Shown here piece after piece: positions 34,712-44,318 of a stretch of 64,000 nt of DNA (positions within the stretch are counted from its first letter, which is position 1; each line of letters starts with the position of its first letter). Position numbers and translations under genes: made by a program. Where the stretch lies: NCBI RefSeq assembly GCF_033542235.1, contig NZ_JAWRCU010000003.1:124001-188000 (forward strand), read 5' to 3'. A model generated the notes under the pieces. That model saw nothing but the letters and a program-made list of their open reading frames with translations, was not told the origin of the DNA and ran no database searches. The DNA is from JAWRCU01 sp033542235 (GTDB taxonomy: Bacteria > Pseudomonadota > Alphaproteobacteria > Rhizobiales > Rhizobiaceae).

Positions 34712-35770
34712 TCAGCGCGCCTTTCCGGCCTTGCCCAGAGCGACGAGACCTGCCGCGACCGGCGCCAGATCAAGATCGTTGACGGTCTTGACCGTGTTCG
34801 CGATCCCGGTGGGGACGGCATCGTCCGGCCACCAGGCGGCGGCGATCGCACCGGCGATCATGGCTATCGTGTCGCTGTCGTTGCCGCCGTTGACGGCGGC
34901 AACAATGGCTTTCCAGGGGTCGCCCTCGGCGGCGGCAACGAGGCCGAAGGCATGCGGCACCGCTTCCGCCATGGCCACGCCGTTGCCGATCACTTCCGTG
35001 AGCTCGCGCACCGCGCCATCCATATCGCCCGCGAAGCGCTCGCCGATTTCGGCCGCGAGCGCGAGGCGCCGCTTCACGCCCACGCCTCCCGTCAGGCGCC
35101 CGCTCACCGGAGCCTGGGCAGCTCCCAAGCTGGCGCCATCGAGGCCGGCATCTATGATGGCGGAGACACCGCCGGAAGTTCCCCCCAGGCCGGCGGCGAC
35201 TGCGGCGGCCACTGCGCCCGCCCCTTCATAGGCGATCTGCGTGTTGTGCGTCGGCGCTGCCAGCAGGCAGGCCAGCTCGGCCGCTCCCGCCAGGTCGCCG
35301 ATGCGCGCGCAACCGGCCGCCGGAGCGCGCATCGCCGCGCCGTTCGATGTGCCGAAGGTGCAGGAATAGACGTCCGGCGTCGCGACTTCGAGGGGCGGGG
35401 TGCCGCCGCGAAGGCGCTCCACGGCCAGGCGCGTCGTCGGTCCGGCGAAACGGCGGAACATTTCCTCGTCGTCCGCCCAGGTCATCAACCCCTCCACTGC
35501 GTCCGCCAGCGTGGGCGCCCTGTCGAGTTCCACCAGCATCCTCGCCATGACGAGCATCTGCGTGGCGTCGTCGGTGAGGCTTCCCGGCGCGAGCCCCAGC
35601 GCGAAGGGGGCCTTCGGCGGCGGCGGCGACAGCATCATCACCGGACCGCCGAAAACCTCGACGATCTCATCGGGATGCATCCCTTCGGTGGCCGCACCCA
35701 GCGCGTCGCCGGCGCAGGCGGCGAGTAGAACCCGCTCGACCCGGCCGGAAAGCGTTACCTCATGCATCAT
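34712..35770 (-). CDS. ADP-ribosylglycohydrolase family protein
   Basis: 352 residues, all-helical ADP-ribosylglycohydrolase fold. The dimetal site residues are visible as AGDALGAATE near 20-29, T66-D67-D68 (LTDDATQM) and GGNDSDT near 295-302. Classical members cleave ADP-ribose from arginine, but many bacterial relatives act as N-glycosidases on small ribosides. The start overlaps the stop of the PfkB gene in ATGA. Being encoded with a nucleoside phosphorylase, a kinase and an importer, it probably works on a small ribosylated metabolite, not on modified protein. Confidence 0.85.
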   Translation of the reverse strand: MMHEVTLSGRVERVLLAACAGDALGAATEGMHPDEIVEVFGGPVMMLSPPPPKAPFALGLAPGSLTDDATQMLVMARMLVELDRAPTLADAVEGLMTWADDEEMFRRFAGPTTRLAVERLRGGTPPLEVATPDVYSCTFGTSNGAAMRAPAAGCARIGDLAGAAELACLLAAPTHNTQIAYEGAGAVAAAVAAGLGGTSGGVSAIIDAGLDGASLGAAQAPVSGRLTGGVGVKRRLALAAEIGERFAGDMDGAVRELTEVIGNGVAMAEAVPHAFGLVAAAEGDPWKAIVAAVNGGNDSDTIAMIAGAIAAAWWPDDAVPTGIANTVKTVNDLDLAPVAAGLVALGKAGKAR

Positions 35771-36701
35771 CTGATCCTTTCATCAATCAGCGGCTGCGCG
35801 CGCCGCTCAACGGTGCTCCAGTCGGGAAGGCCGCCTTCGACGAACAGGCCGGCGGCCGTACTGGCGAAGATCAGGGCTTGCTTGAAACCTCTTCCTTCGC
35901 CGGACATCTTCGCGAAGGCGGCCAGGAAAACGTCGCCTGCTCCGGTCGTGTTCTTCGGAGTGATCGGCAGCGCCGGCAGCGTGAAGGTGGTCTCGCCATC
36001 GCAGGCGATCAGGCCACCCGCGCCGAACGTCACGCAGGCTCTCGATCCGTTCCGCGCCAGGAATTGCACAAGCCGCTCGCCGGCCTCGGCCATCGGCAGG
36101 TCGAGCTTTTCAAATTCAATCCAGCCGGCCAGCAACTGTGCATTGGCGATCACGAAATCCGCCAGCCGGGCCACTTCGAAGGCCTGTTCCCAACCCCAGC
36201 GCTTGGCTTCGGGCAATTCGAGGTCCAGAGCGGCGCGGGCACCGGCGGCACGCGCGCGTTTCATCGCCGTTGCGACGGCGCCGGCGTGATAGAGATTGGT
36301 GATGACGATGTCGTGCGGCTTCGGCGCGAGGCGCCGACCGATCCGTGCCAGAGTGTCTTCGCCCAATGGATCGATGAGGATGGCCTTTTCGCCGGTGTCG
36401 TCGAGGATGACGATGGTGAAAGCCGTCGCCATGCCGGAGACGATATCGATGCCCGATGTCGTCAGGCCGATTTCCTCGAGCGAGGCAAGCAGGCTACGGC
36501 CGGTCTCGTCGTCGCCTACCGGCGCCATCAGCAGTGCCTCTTCCCGCCAGCGGGCCAAGGCGGCCGCGACATTGCGCGGCGGGCCGCCAGCGACGTCCGT
36601 CATCGACTGGATGAAGGCCTTCTCGTCGTGGCCGGGCAGGTTATCGACCTTGACCACCTTGTCCAGTACGACCGGGCCGAGACAATAAAATGCGCCGGTG
36701 C

Positions 36702-36705
<4 letters not shown>
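35767..36705 (-). CDS. PfkB/ribokinase family carbohydrate or nucleoside kinase
   Basis: 312 residues. The first PfkB signature is around VAGGPPRNVAAALARW (39-54), and the second holds the catalytic base in NTTGAGDVF with D258 and the anion-hole GAG. The N-terminal GPVVLDKVVKVDNLPG strand is as in ribokinase. It would phosphorylate a ribose-like sugar or a nucleoside with ATP. It overlaps the ATPase gene upstream and the ADP-ribosylglycohydrolase gene downstream by 4 bp each, so stoichiometric co-translation is likely. GGPPRN instead of GGxxxN is ordinary. Confidence 0.88.
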
Positions 36706-37792
<1,087 letters not shown>

Positions 37793-37796
<4 letters not shown>

Positions 37797-38620
37797 CTTG
37801 CCTGCTCTTCCTGCGCGAGCCGCGCCAGCGCTCCGAGGCCGACCAGGATCGCGGCGTTCTGCCCGGCGCCCGAACGATGCGCTTCACCGGTCACGACATT
37901 GTCACCGACCGAGCAGACGGAGCCGCCGCGCCGGCCATAGAGCGTGCAAAGCGTCAGCACCGCCGCCGTCTCGCGATCGGTGTTGAGGATGCCGGCGCGC
38001 CGCCAGTAGTCGATGATCCCCTTATGGTCGTCCTGCAGATAGCCGTCGGGGCCAGGCCGCCCCCAGCCGCAATATTCGCTGTCGCCGGTGCGCGTAATGC
38101 CGACATGGTGCGGGCAGCCGATCTCCGCCGCCTCGGCGGCCATCGCCCTCACCACCCGCCAGTCGGCAACGGCGGGATATTCGGTACGCACATGGCTCTT
38201 GGTCATACCTTCGTCGCGCACGGCGCCGGAGGAGATGACGACATCGCCAACACCCACCTTCTCGCCCCAGCCGCCGCAGCCGCCGATGCGGATGACCGTC
38301 CGGGCGTCGGTGTAGTTGAAGAGATCCATCAGGGCGAGCTCGGCTTCCGGGGAGCCGCTCCCCCCCGATACGACGGATATCGGCACGCCCCGATAGGTGC
38401 CACTGACGGTGGTGAAGAGCCCGGTCCTTGCCACCACGACGGCATCGTCCAGGCAGGCGGTGATGGCATCGTCGGCCGCGCCTTCACCGACGACCAGCGG
38501 ATCACGCACCGCGAGGACCACCGATGGAGCGATCGTGTCACGCCGGAAGCCGGTGAGGAGCGGAACCCCGTCTCGGGCGAAGGACGGCATGCGGTCGAGA
38601 TAGGGATAGTCCTGCAACAT
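37793..38620 (-). CDS. Nucleoside phosphorylase (PNP/UDP family)
   Basis: 275 residues from the ATG at 38620, which has GAGG eight bases upstream. Fold markers: a phosphate-binding VVVARTGLFTTVSGTYRG/VPISVVSGGSGSPEAELAL region at about 65-95, the RIGGCGGWGEKVGVGDVVISSGAVRDEGMTKS block typical of uridine/purine phosphorylases, and GDNVVTGEAHRSG near the C terminus where other members have the base-binding ME-T segment. It should split a nucleoside with phosphate into base and ribose-1-phosphate. Co-operonic with an importer, a kinase and a ribosyl hydrolase. An overlapping longer frame (37793-39292) is in a different reading context upstream and is not real beyond 38620. Confidence 0.85.
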
Positions 38621-38661
38621 GATGAACCTCGGTCTGTGCTGTGTCTGGGAGAGGGGCGGCG

Positions 38662-39456
38662 CTAGAGCTGGCGAGACCATTTGAATGCCCATTCCCCCAG
38701 CAGGACCACGACGAGCACCAGGGCGATAATGAGGGCGCCGATGGCCAGCGTGATGGGGTCGATGCCTTCTCCGCGCAGCTGCGCGTAGACCCGCACCGGA
38801 AATGTCAGCCATCTGGCGCCCGCGATGAGGGATGAGACGACGACGTCGTTGAACGAGATCAGCAGAGAAAGCGCGGCGCTGGACACCAGCCCCGGCATGG
38901 CCAGCGGCAGCGTGACGCGACGGGCAACCGTCAGAGGCGGTGCGCCGAGCGAGGCAGCAGCGGCTTCGATCTGCGGGTCCAGCCGCTCGAAGGTGGAGAT
39001 CATGATGCGGGTGGTCAGGGGCATGGTGACGACGGCGTGGGCGAGCACCAGCGCCAGCAATGTTCCGCTGATGCCGACCATCGAATAGATCTGCAGCAGC
39101 GAGATCGCCCACACGATGAGCGGCAGCACCAGCGGCGCCATCAGGACGGCGGTGATGATGCCGGCGCCGGGTATCTTGTAGCGGGAGAGCGCGAAGGCAG
39201 CGCAGGAGCCGAAGACGACCGATATGAGGCCGGCTACCACTGCGACCAGGCTGCTGACGCCGACCGACGAGCGGTATTCGGCGCTGGCCCACGCGGCCTC
39301 ATACCAATGCAGCGAATAGGCGGCCGGTGGAAAGCGGAAGAATGCCGCATTGTCGAACGAGGCGAAGACGAGAACAGCGATCGGTGCGAGCAGGAAGATG
39401 TAGGCGAGGATCGTCCACACCGCGCCGATGGCGGAGAGCAGCGTCTCTTGTTTCAT
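38662..39456 (-). CDS. ABC transporter permease, PotC type
   Basis: 264 residues, six helices. Starts MKQETLLSA at 39456, overlapping the other permease gene by 4 bp. The EAA loop is IEAAAASLGAPPLTVARRVTLPLAMPG near 165-190, and FNDVVVSSLIAG near 205 matches the family. It forms the second half of the channel for the small cationic or polar substrate captured by the PotD-like protein. Confidence 0.9.
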   Translation of the reverse strand: MKQETLLSAIGAVWTILAYIFLLAPIAVLVFASFDNAAFFRFPPAAYSLHWYEAAWASAEYRSSVGVSSLVAVVAGLISVVFGSCAAFALSRYKIPGAGIITAVLMAPLVLPLIVWAISLLQIYSMVGISGTLLALVLAHAVVTMPLTTRIMISTFERLDPQIEAAAASLGAPPLTVARRVTLPLAMPGLVSSAALSLLISFNDVVVSSLIAGARWLTFPVRVYAQLRGEGIDPITLAIGALIIALVLVVVLLGEWAFKWSRQL

Positions 39457-40307
39457 GCGGCCCTCCTGCCGCGGGTGACAAGGCTCTGCAGTCCGGTCGT
39501 CACCAGCAGGCACACCGCCAGCACGGCCAGCATGGCCACCGCCAGCGTCGAGGCGAAAGGCCAGTCGAGCACGAGCGCGGCCTGCTGATATGCGATGATG
39601 CCAAAGGTCGCGATCTTGCCCTGGCCCAGGATCTGCGGCGTCACGAAGCTGGTCAGGCAGGCGCAGAACACCAGCACGGCTCCGGCCACGATGCCGGGGA
39701 CGCTGAGCGGCAGCACGACGCGGCGGAAGACCGTGGCGGGCGGCGCACCGAGCGAGGCCGCGGCGTCCTCGACGTCGCGCGGCAGGCGCGACATGGCATT
39801 CACCAGCGGCAGGATCATCAGGGGCAGGAACGACTGGACCAGGCCTACGATCACCCCCGTCTTGGTGCCGAGAAGGCGCAGGGAAGATCCGATGAGGCCG
39901 AACGCCTTGAGGATGCCGTTGAAGATCCCCAGCGGCCCCAGAAGGTGGATGAGCCCGAGCGCGGGGAGCAGGGCTCCAGAGACGAGAGGGACGAGCGTGA
40001 GCGCCAGGAGCAGGCCCTTGGCACGGCCCGCCCTGCGGACGATGAAGCGGCTGACGGGCAATGCGATGACCAGGCATGCCAGCGTGGTGACGCCGCTCAG
40101 GACGACCGTGTCCAGCATGACCCGGGCGAAGAACGGATCCTCCAGCAGCCGATGATAGTTGGCGAGAGTGAGGCCGTCCTGGAGCATCAGCGAGCCGGGA
40201 GCCCTCACCTTGAGGCTGGACAGCACCAGCCAGACGAACGGCGCCAGGAATACGCCGCCCGACAAGATCAGAGCCGGCAGCAAAAGCAGGGTTGCGTTCT
40301 TCTTCAT
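39453..40307 (-). CDS. ABC transporter permease, PotB type
   Basis: 284 residues from the ATG at 40307 (a start at 40355 is also open but adds a non-hydrophobic leader). Six helices; EAA loop VEDAAASLGAPPATVFRRVVLPLSVPG around 180-205. The two permeases share the ASLGAPP element. It is separated from the binding-protein gene by a 14-bp stem hairpin. Confidence 0.9.
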   Translation of the reverse strand: MKKNATLLLLPALILSGGVFLAPFVWLVLSSLKVRAPGSLMLQDGLTLANYHRLLEDPFFARVMLDTVVLSGVTTLACLVIALPVSRFIVRRAGRAKGLLLALTLVPLVSGALLPALGLIHLLGPLGIFNGILKAFGLIGSSLRLLGTKTGVIVGLVQSFLPLMILPLVNAMSRLPRDVEDAAASLGAPPATVFRRVVLPLSVPGIVAGAVLVFCACLTSFVTPQILGQGKIATFGIIAYQQAALVLDWPFASTLAVAMLAVLAVCLLVTTGLQSLVTRGRRAA

Positions 40308-40379
40308 GTGATCGCGGCTTTCGGCTCCGAACGCGCCGCACATCGGCCCAGGCAAAGCCCGGCCGCTGAGACTGCGCCC

Positions 40380-40419
40380 GAGAAGGCGGCTGCACGAAGA
40401 GGTCCGCAGCCGCCTTCTC
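40380..40419 (-). terminator. Intra-operon hairpin after the PotD-like gene
   Basis: Perfect 14-bp stem GAGAAGGCGGCTGC/GCAGCCGCCTTCTC with a 12-nt loop, 20 bp beyond the stop. No U-tract on the transcribed strand, so a 3' stabiliser or partial attenuator is likelier than full termination. Confidence 0.6.
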
Positions 40420-40438
40420 GATTTCAGGTAACGGTCCC

Positions 40439-41473
40439 CTACTGGCCGAGGATCTCCTTGTTCCAGCGCAGGGTCCAGGCGCTCCGCTGGCTCATGAGAT
40501 AGGGCCAGTCGAGCTGAACCAGGCTGTCCACCTCTTCCGGCTTGTCGACGACCTTGTCTGATATGTCGGCAGGAAGCTCGACATTCTTGTTGGTCGGGCC
40601 GAAGAAGAGCTGCTCGGCATAGTCCGTCTGGTTCTTGACGCCGATCGCCAGCTCGGCGAACTTCTTGGCAAGCTCCGGATTGGGGGAATTCTTCACCAGG
40701 CAGAGCATGTCGCGCACGACCACCGGGCCGGGATTCTTCGGGAAGGCGAAGCCGAGGTCGGGATGGTCCTTGAGGGCCGCGATGACAAAGCCGGAAATCA
40801 TCGGCGCCATCGCCACCTCCTCAGCGTCCATCATGCCGAAGATCTCGTCCAGGCTGGTGTAGGTGAGCGCGACCGGCGTCAGCTCGGCCAGCTTGCCGAA
40901 AGCCGCGTCGGCGTCATGCTCGTCCTTGCCCGCCACCCGCGCGGCGATGCCGAGGATGCTGTCGGACTCCGTGCTGGGGTACGGCGCAAGCGCGATCTTG
41001 CCCTTGAATTCGGGCTTCCACATGTCGGCCCATTCGGGCGGCTGCGGCATCAGCTTCTTGTTGTACGCAATGCCCAGGGCGTTGATGCTCATGGCGTAGC
41101 AGCCATTGTTCATGCCTGGCCAGATGGCCTTGTACAGGTCGCCATCGGGATCGGGCGCCACGACAATGCCGTCTTGCAGGGCCTGCGGGGCCTCGTAGAT
41201 GTTGACGAACGCCACATCCATGGTCGGGTTGTTCTTCTCGGCATAGATGCGGGCCATCCGATCGCCCGAGCCGCCAAGCACGAACTCGACCTTCGCTCCG
41301 GTCTCCTTCTCCAGCGGTTCTGCGGCGTTCTGGCGCAGCAGCCTTTCGATATCGCCGCCCCACACGCCGACGACCAGGGTTTTGCCGGTAAAGTCCTGCG
41401 CGTGTGCCCCAAGGGGCATCGAAGCCAGCGTCGCGCCGGCGAATACGGTGCCCAGAAGCTTGTTCAGTCTCAT
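40439..41473 (-). CDS. Spermidine/putrescine-type ABC substrate-binding protein
   Basis: 344 residues, PotD-like family 1/8 binding protein. Signal peptide to about residue 25 (PLGAHA). Blocks: LVVGVWGGDIERLLRQNAAEPLEKETG, DVAFVNIYEAPQAL, and IAYNKKLMPQPPEWADMWKPEFKGKIALAPYPST. Such proteins bind polyamines, but relatives bind thiamine, phosphonates or nucleosides; the enzymes in this operon argue for a ribosylated compound. It is the first gene of the operon and is divergent from a LysR gene across a 257-bp region with a strong inverted repeat. Confidence 0.9.
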   Translation of the reverse strand: MRLNKLLGTVFAGATLASMPLGAHAQDFTGKTLVVGVWGGDIERLLRQNAAEPLEKETGAKVEFVLGGSGDRMARIYAEKNNPTMDVAFVNIYEAPQALQDGIVVAPDPDGDLYKAIWPGMNNGCYAMSINALGIAYNKKLMPQPPEWADMWKPEFKGKIALAPYPSTESDSILGIAARVAGKDEHDADAAFGKLAELTPVALTYTSLDEIFGMMDAEEVAMAPMISGFVIAALKDHPDLGFAFPKNPGPVVVRDMLCLVKNSPNPELAKKFAELAIGVKNQTDYAEQLFFGPTNKNVELPADISDKVVDKPEEVDSLVQLDWPYLMSQRSAWTLRWNKEILGQ

Positions 41474-41646
41474 CTCACTCCCCTCACTGTTCTTGCCTTG
41501 CGCCTTCGAAACGCAGGCAAATCGAAATCGCGACGCCTGCCGCCGCCGGCGAGAGCTCCCCGTTCATACCTGCGGGGAGATTCCTGCCCGTGCGGGTAGA
41601 CTCGCACAGCCGACCTGTCAAAGCGGTTTGCCACCCAACTCCGGAA

Positions 41647-41678
41647 TGCTAGCTGCAACGTTTATTGTTGCGCTAGCA
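41647..41678. promoter_or_regulatory. LysR operator candidate (extended inverted repeat)
   Basis: TGCTAGCTGCAAC and GTTGCGCTAGCA pair with one bulged base around a TTTATT-type centre. It lies 53-84 bp before the LysR start and about 175 bp before the binding-protein start, the usual position for an activator-autorepressor site. Confidence 0.55.
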
Positions 41679-41730
41679 GCAAAATTGGCTCTTACTGATC
41701 GAATTTTTCGAGCGCTGGCAGGCAGGATCG

Positions 41731-42654
41731 ATGCAGCTTCTCAAGACGTCGCTTCGCTATTTCGAGTCTGCCATCCGACTCGGCTCGATCCGCAAGGCCG
41801 CCGATCAGCTTCACGTCGCCTCCTCGGCCGTAAACCGGCAGCTCCTGCTCCTCGAACAGGAAATGGGCGTCGAACTGTTCGAACGGCTGCCGCGGGGGAT
41901 ACGTCCCACTGTGGCGGGGCAGGCGCTGCTGACCCAGATCAAGCGCTGGGATCGCGAGACCACCCTCCTGATGCAGGAAATCGGTGGGCGGAGCGACGGC
42001 GTGCGCGGCACGATCCGGATCGCCATTTCCGAGTCGTTCTTCGACAACATCCTGCCGAGGGCGATGGCGCGCCTCCAAGCTCACTTTCCACGTGTCGATC
42101 ATATTGTGATGTCCGGCGACACATACCGCATGATCAACGAATTGCTGACCCAGGATGCCGATGTCGTTATTGCCTACGACGTCAGCTCGAACATCCGGGT
42201 CGACATCGTCCATTCCGAGATCGACCCGATCGGTGTCATTGTCGCGCCGGGCCATCCGCTGGAAAACCATGCCAGCGTGTCCTTGGAAGATTGCACGCGC
42301 TATCCGGTAGTGGCTCCCGGCGGGCATTGGCTCTCGGTCGGCCGCCTCAACGCGCTCTTCCAGGGAGAGCACGAGTTTGAGCAGATCGTGGCCCACGCCG
42401 AAAGACCGAGCATGGTCACCGCGCTGGTCAAGGCAGGGCTCGGCATCGCCTTCATGTCGTCCCTCGGGGTGCGGACGGAAGTCAGCGAAGGAAAGCTCAT
42501 CTGGATTCCGCTCGAACCCGGGGTGATTGAACCGTCGCGCGTGACGATGCTTGGCCCGAGGCGCCGCCCGCTTCCCAGCTACCTTTCACTGTTCATCGAA
42601 ATCCTGAAGGCTGAGTTCATCGATTACGCCCGGCTGAATTCACCGCCGGCTTAG
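41731..42654 (+). CDS. LysR family transcriptional regulator
   Basis: 307 residues. The winged HTH at 1-62 reads LRYFESAIRLGSIRKAADQLHVASSAVNRQLLLLEQEMG; the effector domain starts near 90 (GTIRIAISESFFDNILP) and has the two-lobe periplasmic-like pattern with VVAPGGHWL and MVTALVKAGLGIAFM. Divergent from the PotD-like operon, so it is the likely regulator of the transport-phosphorylase genes, with the compound or a breakdown product as coinducer. Confidence 0.9.
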   Translation: MQLLKTSLRYFESAIRLGSIRKAADQLHVASSAVNRQLLLLEQEMGVELFERLPRGIRPTVAGQALLTQIKRWDRETTLLMQEIGGRSDGVRGTIRIAISESFFDNILPRAMARLQAHFPRVDHIVMSGDTYRMINELLTQDADVVIAYDVSSNIRVDIVHSEIDPIGVIVAPGHPLENHASVSLEDCTRYPVVAPGGHWLSVGRLNALFQGEHEFEQIVAHAERPSMVTALVKAGLGIAFMSSLGVRTEVSEGKLIWIPLEPGVIEPSRVTMLGPRRRPLPSYLSLFIEILKAEFIDYARLNSPPA

Positions 42655-42778
42655 CGAGATGACGTCACGTGGTGCCGTGAGCGCCTGAAGAGCGTGACGG
42701 TTCACGGGGCGAGATGTGGAATTCATTGGCTGCGTCCGCCGAACCGATTATGCTTTTCCTTGCAAGAGGGGAACTCCC

Positions 42779-43573
42779 ATGTCGGGCTACTTCGGCACGG
42801 AGATGCAGCGACGCCTGCAAGCGCAGGCCGAAGCGAACGTCGCTTTCAGCAACGCGACGCCCGGCCTGTGCCAGACCGGCCGCACGATGGGCTGCGACGA
42901 TACGGATCGGCTCGGGTGGGAGCGGATCGAGCAATTTATCGACCGTGACGGCGTCTGCGGTTTCCGCCTGATCCCGGCGGGCAAGGCAGAGGAACTCAAA
43001 TCGCGTCTGGCGGAGCGGAATTTCCGGTTCGACACCTGGGATGTGTTCCTGGCCGACCGGGCCACTGCTCTGGCGGCGTCGGAGACGATCGTCTCCCGGG
43101 GCCCGCCGAATGGCTTGATCGATTTGGAGAGGCCGACCGATCCCGAAGGCGAGTACACGGCGCGCATTCAGGCGCTCATGGGGGGAGCCGGTGTGGTGCC
43201 GTTTTCCGGTTCGCTGCTCGTTGGAGCGTTTGGCCCGGCGACAACTTTGGCAGTAGGCGACGACAAGGGAGCCGTTTTGGCGGCTGCGCATGGCTACCTG
43301 CCGCACAATACCTACAGTCCATATCACGGCTATGCTTGGGGTGGGCTCGTCGCGGTGGCGCAATCGCAGCGAGGCAAAGGCCTTGGCAACTATGTCAACG
43401 CTCGCATGATCGTCAGTGTGTTCCGCGAGCTGGATGCCACACACATCTATGAGCTCGTGTCGCCTTCGAACGTGCCATCCCGGCGTATGGTCGAGTCGTG
43501 CGGGCTTCGGCCCGAGCCGGATCTGGTCTGTGGGATCGCGACTTCCAACGACAGCGCGAGTTTCACCCGTTAG
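42779..43573 (+). CDS. GNAT family N-acetyltransferase with N-terminal extension
   Basis: 264 residues from the ATG at 42779 with GAGGGGAA eight bases upstream; a start at 42716 lacks a site. Residues 1-150 form a domain I do not recognise; the C-terminal part has the acetyl-CoA loop AQSQRGKGLGNYVNARM near 205-220, then ATHIYELVSPSNVPSRRMVESCGL. The fold may be a tandem GNAT in which the first half is degenerate. Substrate unknown. It lies between the LysR gene and the tetR gene, with which it converges. Confidence 0.75.
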   Translation: MSGYFGTEMQRRLQAQAEANVAFSNATPGLCQTGRTMGCDDTDRLGWERIEQFIDRDGVCGFRLIPAGKAEELKSRLAERNFRFDTWDVFLADRATALAASETIVSRGPPNGLIDLERPTDPEGEYTARIQALMGGAGVVPFSGSLLVGAFGPATTLAVGDDKGAVLAAAHGYLPHNTYSPYHGYAWGGLVAVAQSQRGKGLGNYVNARMIVSVFRELDATHIYELVSPSNVPSRRMVESCGLRPEPDLVCGIATSNDSASFTR

Positions 43574-43579
43574 GCAAGT

Positions 43580-44209
43580 CTAGTTTGCCTTCGGTGAGCC
43601 AAGCATCTGCTCAAATCCGGAAATGAGGCTTTCAATCCCAAAGTTGAAGGCAGCATCCATTCCGCAATCTTGCAGTTCGCAAAAAAGATCATGCAAAAAG
43701 GGGGGTACTGCCCCTTCAGGCGCGTCCAACTCTTGTCGCACCGCGTGGTCGACGTCGGCCGCCTGCTGCTCAAGAACAGACCCTATGACATAATGGCTGA
43801 TCGCTGCGAGCGCCCAGACAGCAGCTTTCGGGTCGAAGCCCGCAGCGCAGAGCAACCGGATCTGTGCCTCGGCAGTTCCAAACTGCGGCTGTGTCGGCCG
43901 CGTGCCTGCATGGACGCGCGCGCCATCGCGATAGGCTAGTAGCGCGGTTCGGAAGCTCAGGGCATTCTCTTTCAGAAATACACGCCAGTCCTCGCCCTCA
44001 TGGGGGAGCGCGCGTGCGTGTCTTTTCGCCAGCATTGCCTCGGCCAACGCATCGAGAAGGGCGCGCTTGTTTTGAAAATGCCAGTAAAGCGCTGGCTGCT
44101 GAACGTTGAGGCGCTCAGCAAGCTTCCGTGTGGTCAGCCTGTCCATGCCGACTTCATTCAGCAACTCCAACGCCGCCTCGACCACGGTCTCTTTATCCAG
44201 TTTGGACAT
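43580..44209 (-). CDS. tetR: Tetracycline repressor TetR
   Basis: 209 residues from the ATG at 44209. The first 60 residues are nearly the canonical TetR DNA-binding domain: LNEVGMDRLTTRKLAERLNVQQPALYWHFQNKRALLDALAEAML. The ligand domain keeps FRTALLAYRDGARVHAGTRPT, with the His used for Mg-tetracycline binding. An upstream in-frame start at 44263 would run across the operators and is rejected. Divergent from tetA, with two tet operators in between; tetracycline should release it. Closest to the class A/C/G group by eye, but the class is not assigned. Confidence 0.92.
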   Translation of the reverse strand: MSKLDKETVVEAALELLNEVGMDRLTTRKLAERLNVQQPALYWHFQNKRALLDALAEAMLAKRHARALPHEGEDWRVFLKENALSFRTALLAYRDGARVHAGTRPTQPQFGTAEAQIRLLCAAGFDPKAAVWALAAISHYVIGSVLEQQAADVDHAVRQELDAPEGAVPPFLHDLFCELQDCGMDAAFNFGIESLISGFEQMLGSPKAN

Positions 44210-44237
44210 CCATCTTCCGCTCTCATGGCTTGACAAT

Positions 44238-44280
44238 TTATCATTGATAAGGTTCGTGTCCACGTCCTTATCATTGATAA
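44238..44280. promoter_or_regulatory. Two tet operators
   Basis: The 13-mer TTATCATTGATAA occurs exactly at 44238-44250 and 44268-44280, 30 bp apart centre to centre, between the divergent tetR and tetA genes. The TATCATTGATA core and doubled layout are those of tetO1/tetO2. Confidence 0.93.
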
Positions 44281-44318
44281 ATTCCGTTCTTACCGGAGTA
44301 GGTCCTGGGTCTTTTCAA

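Noticed and set aside
44106..44318. Upstream extension of tetA, and a tetR start at 44263
   Set aside because: Both would be translated across the tet operators and promoters; family starts lie at 44319 and 44209.
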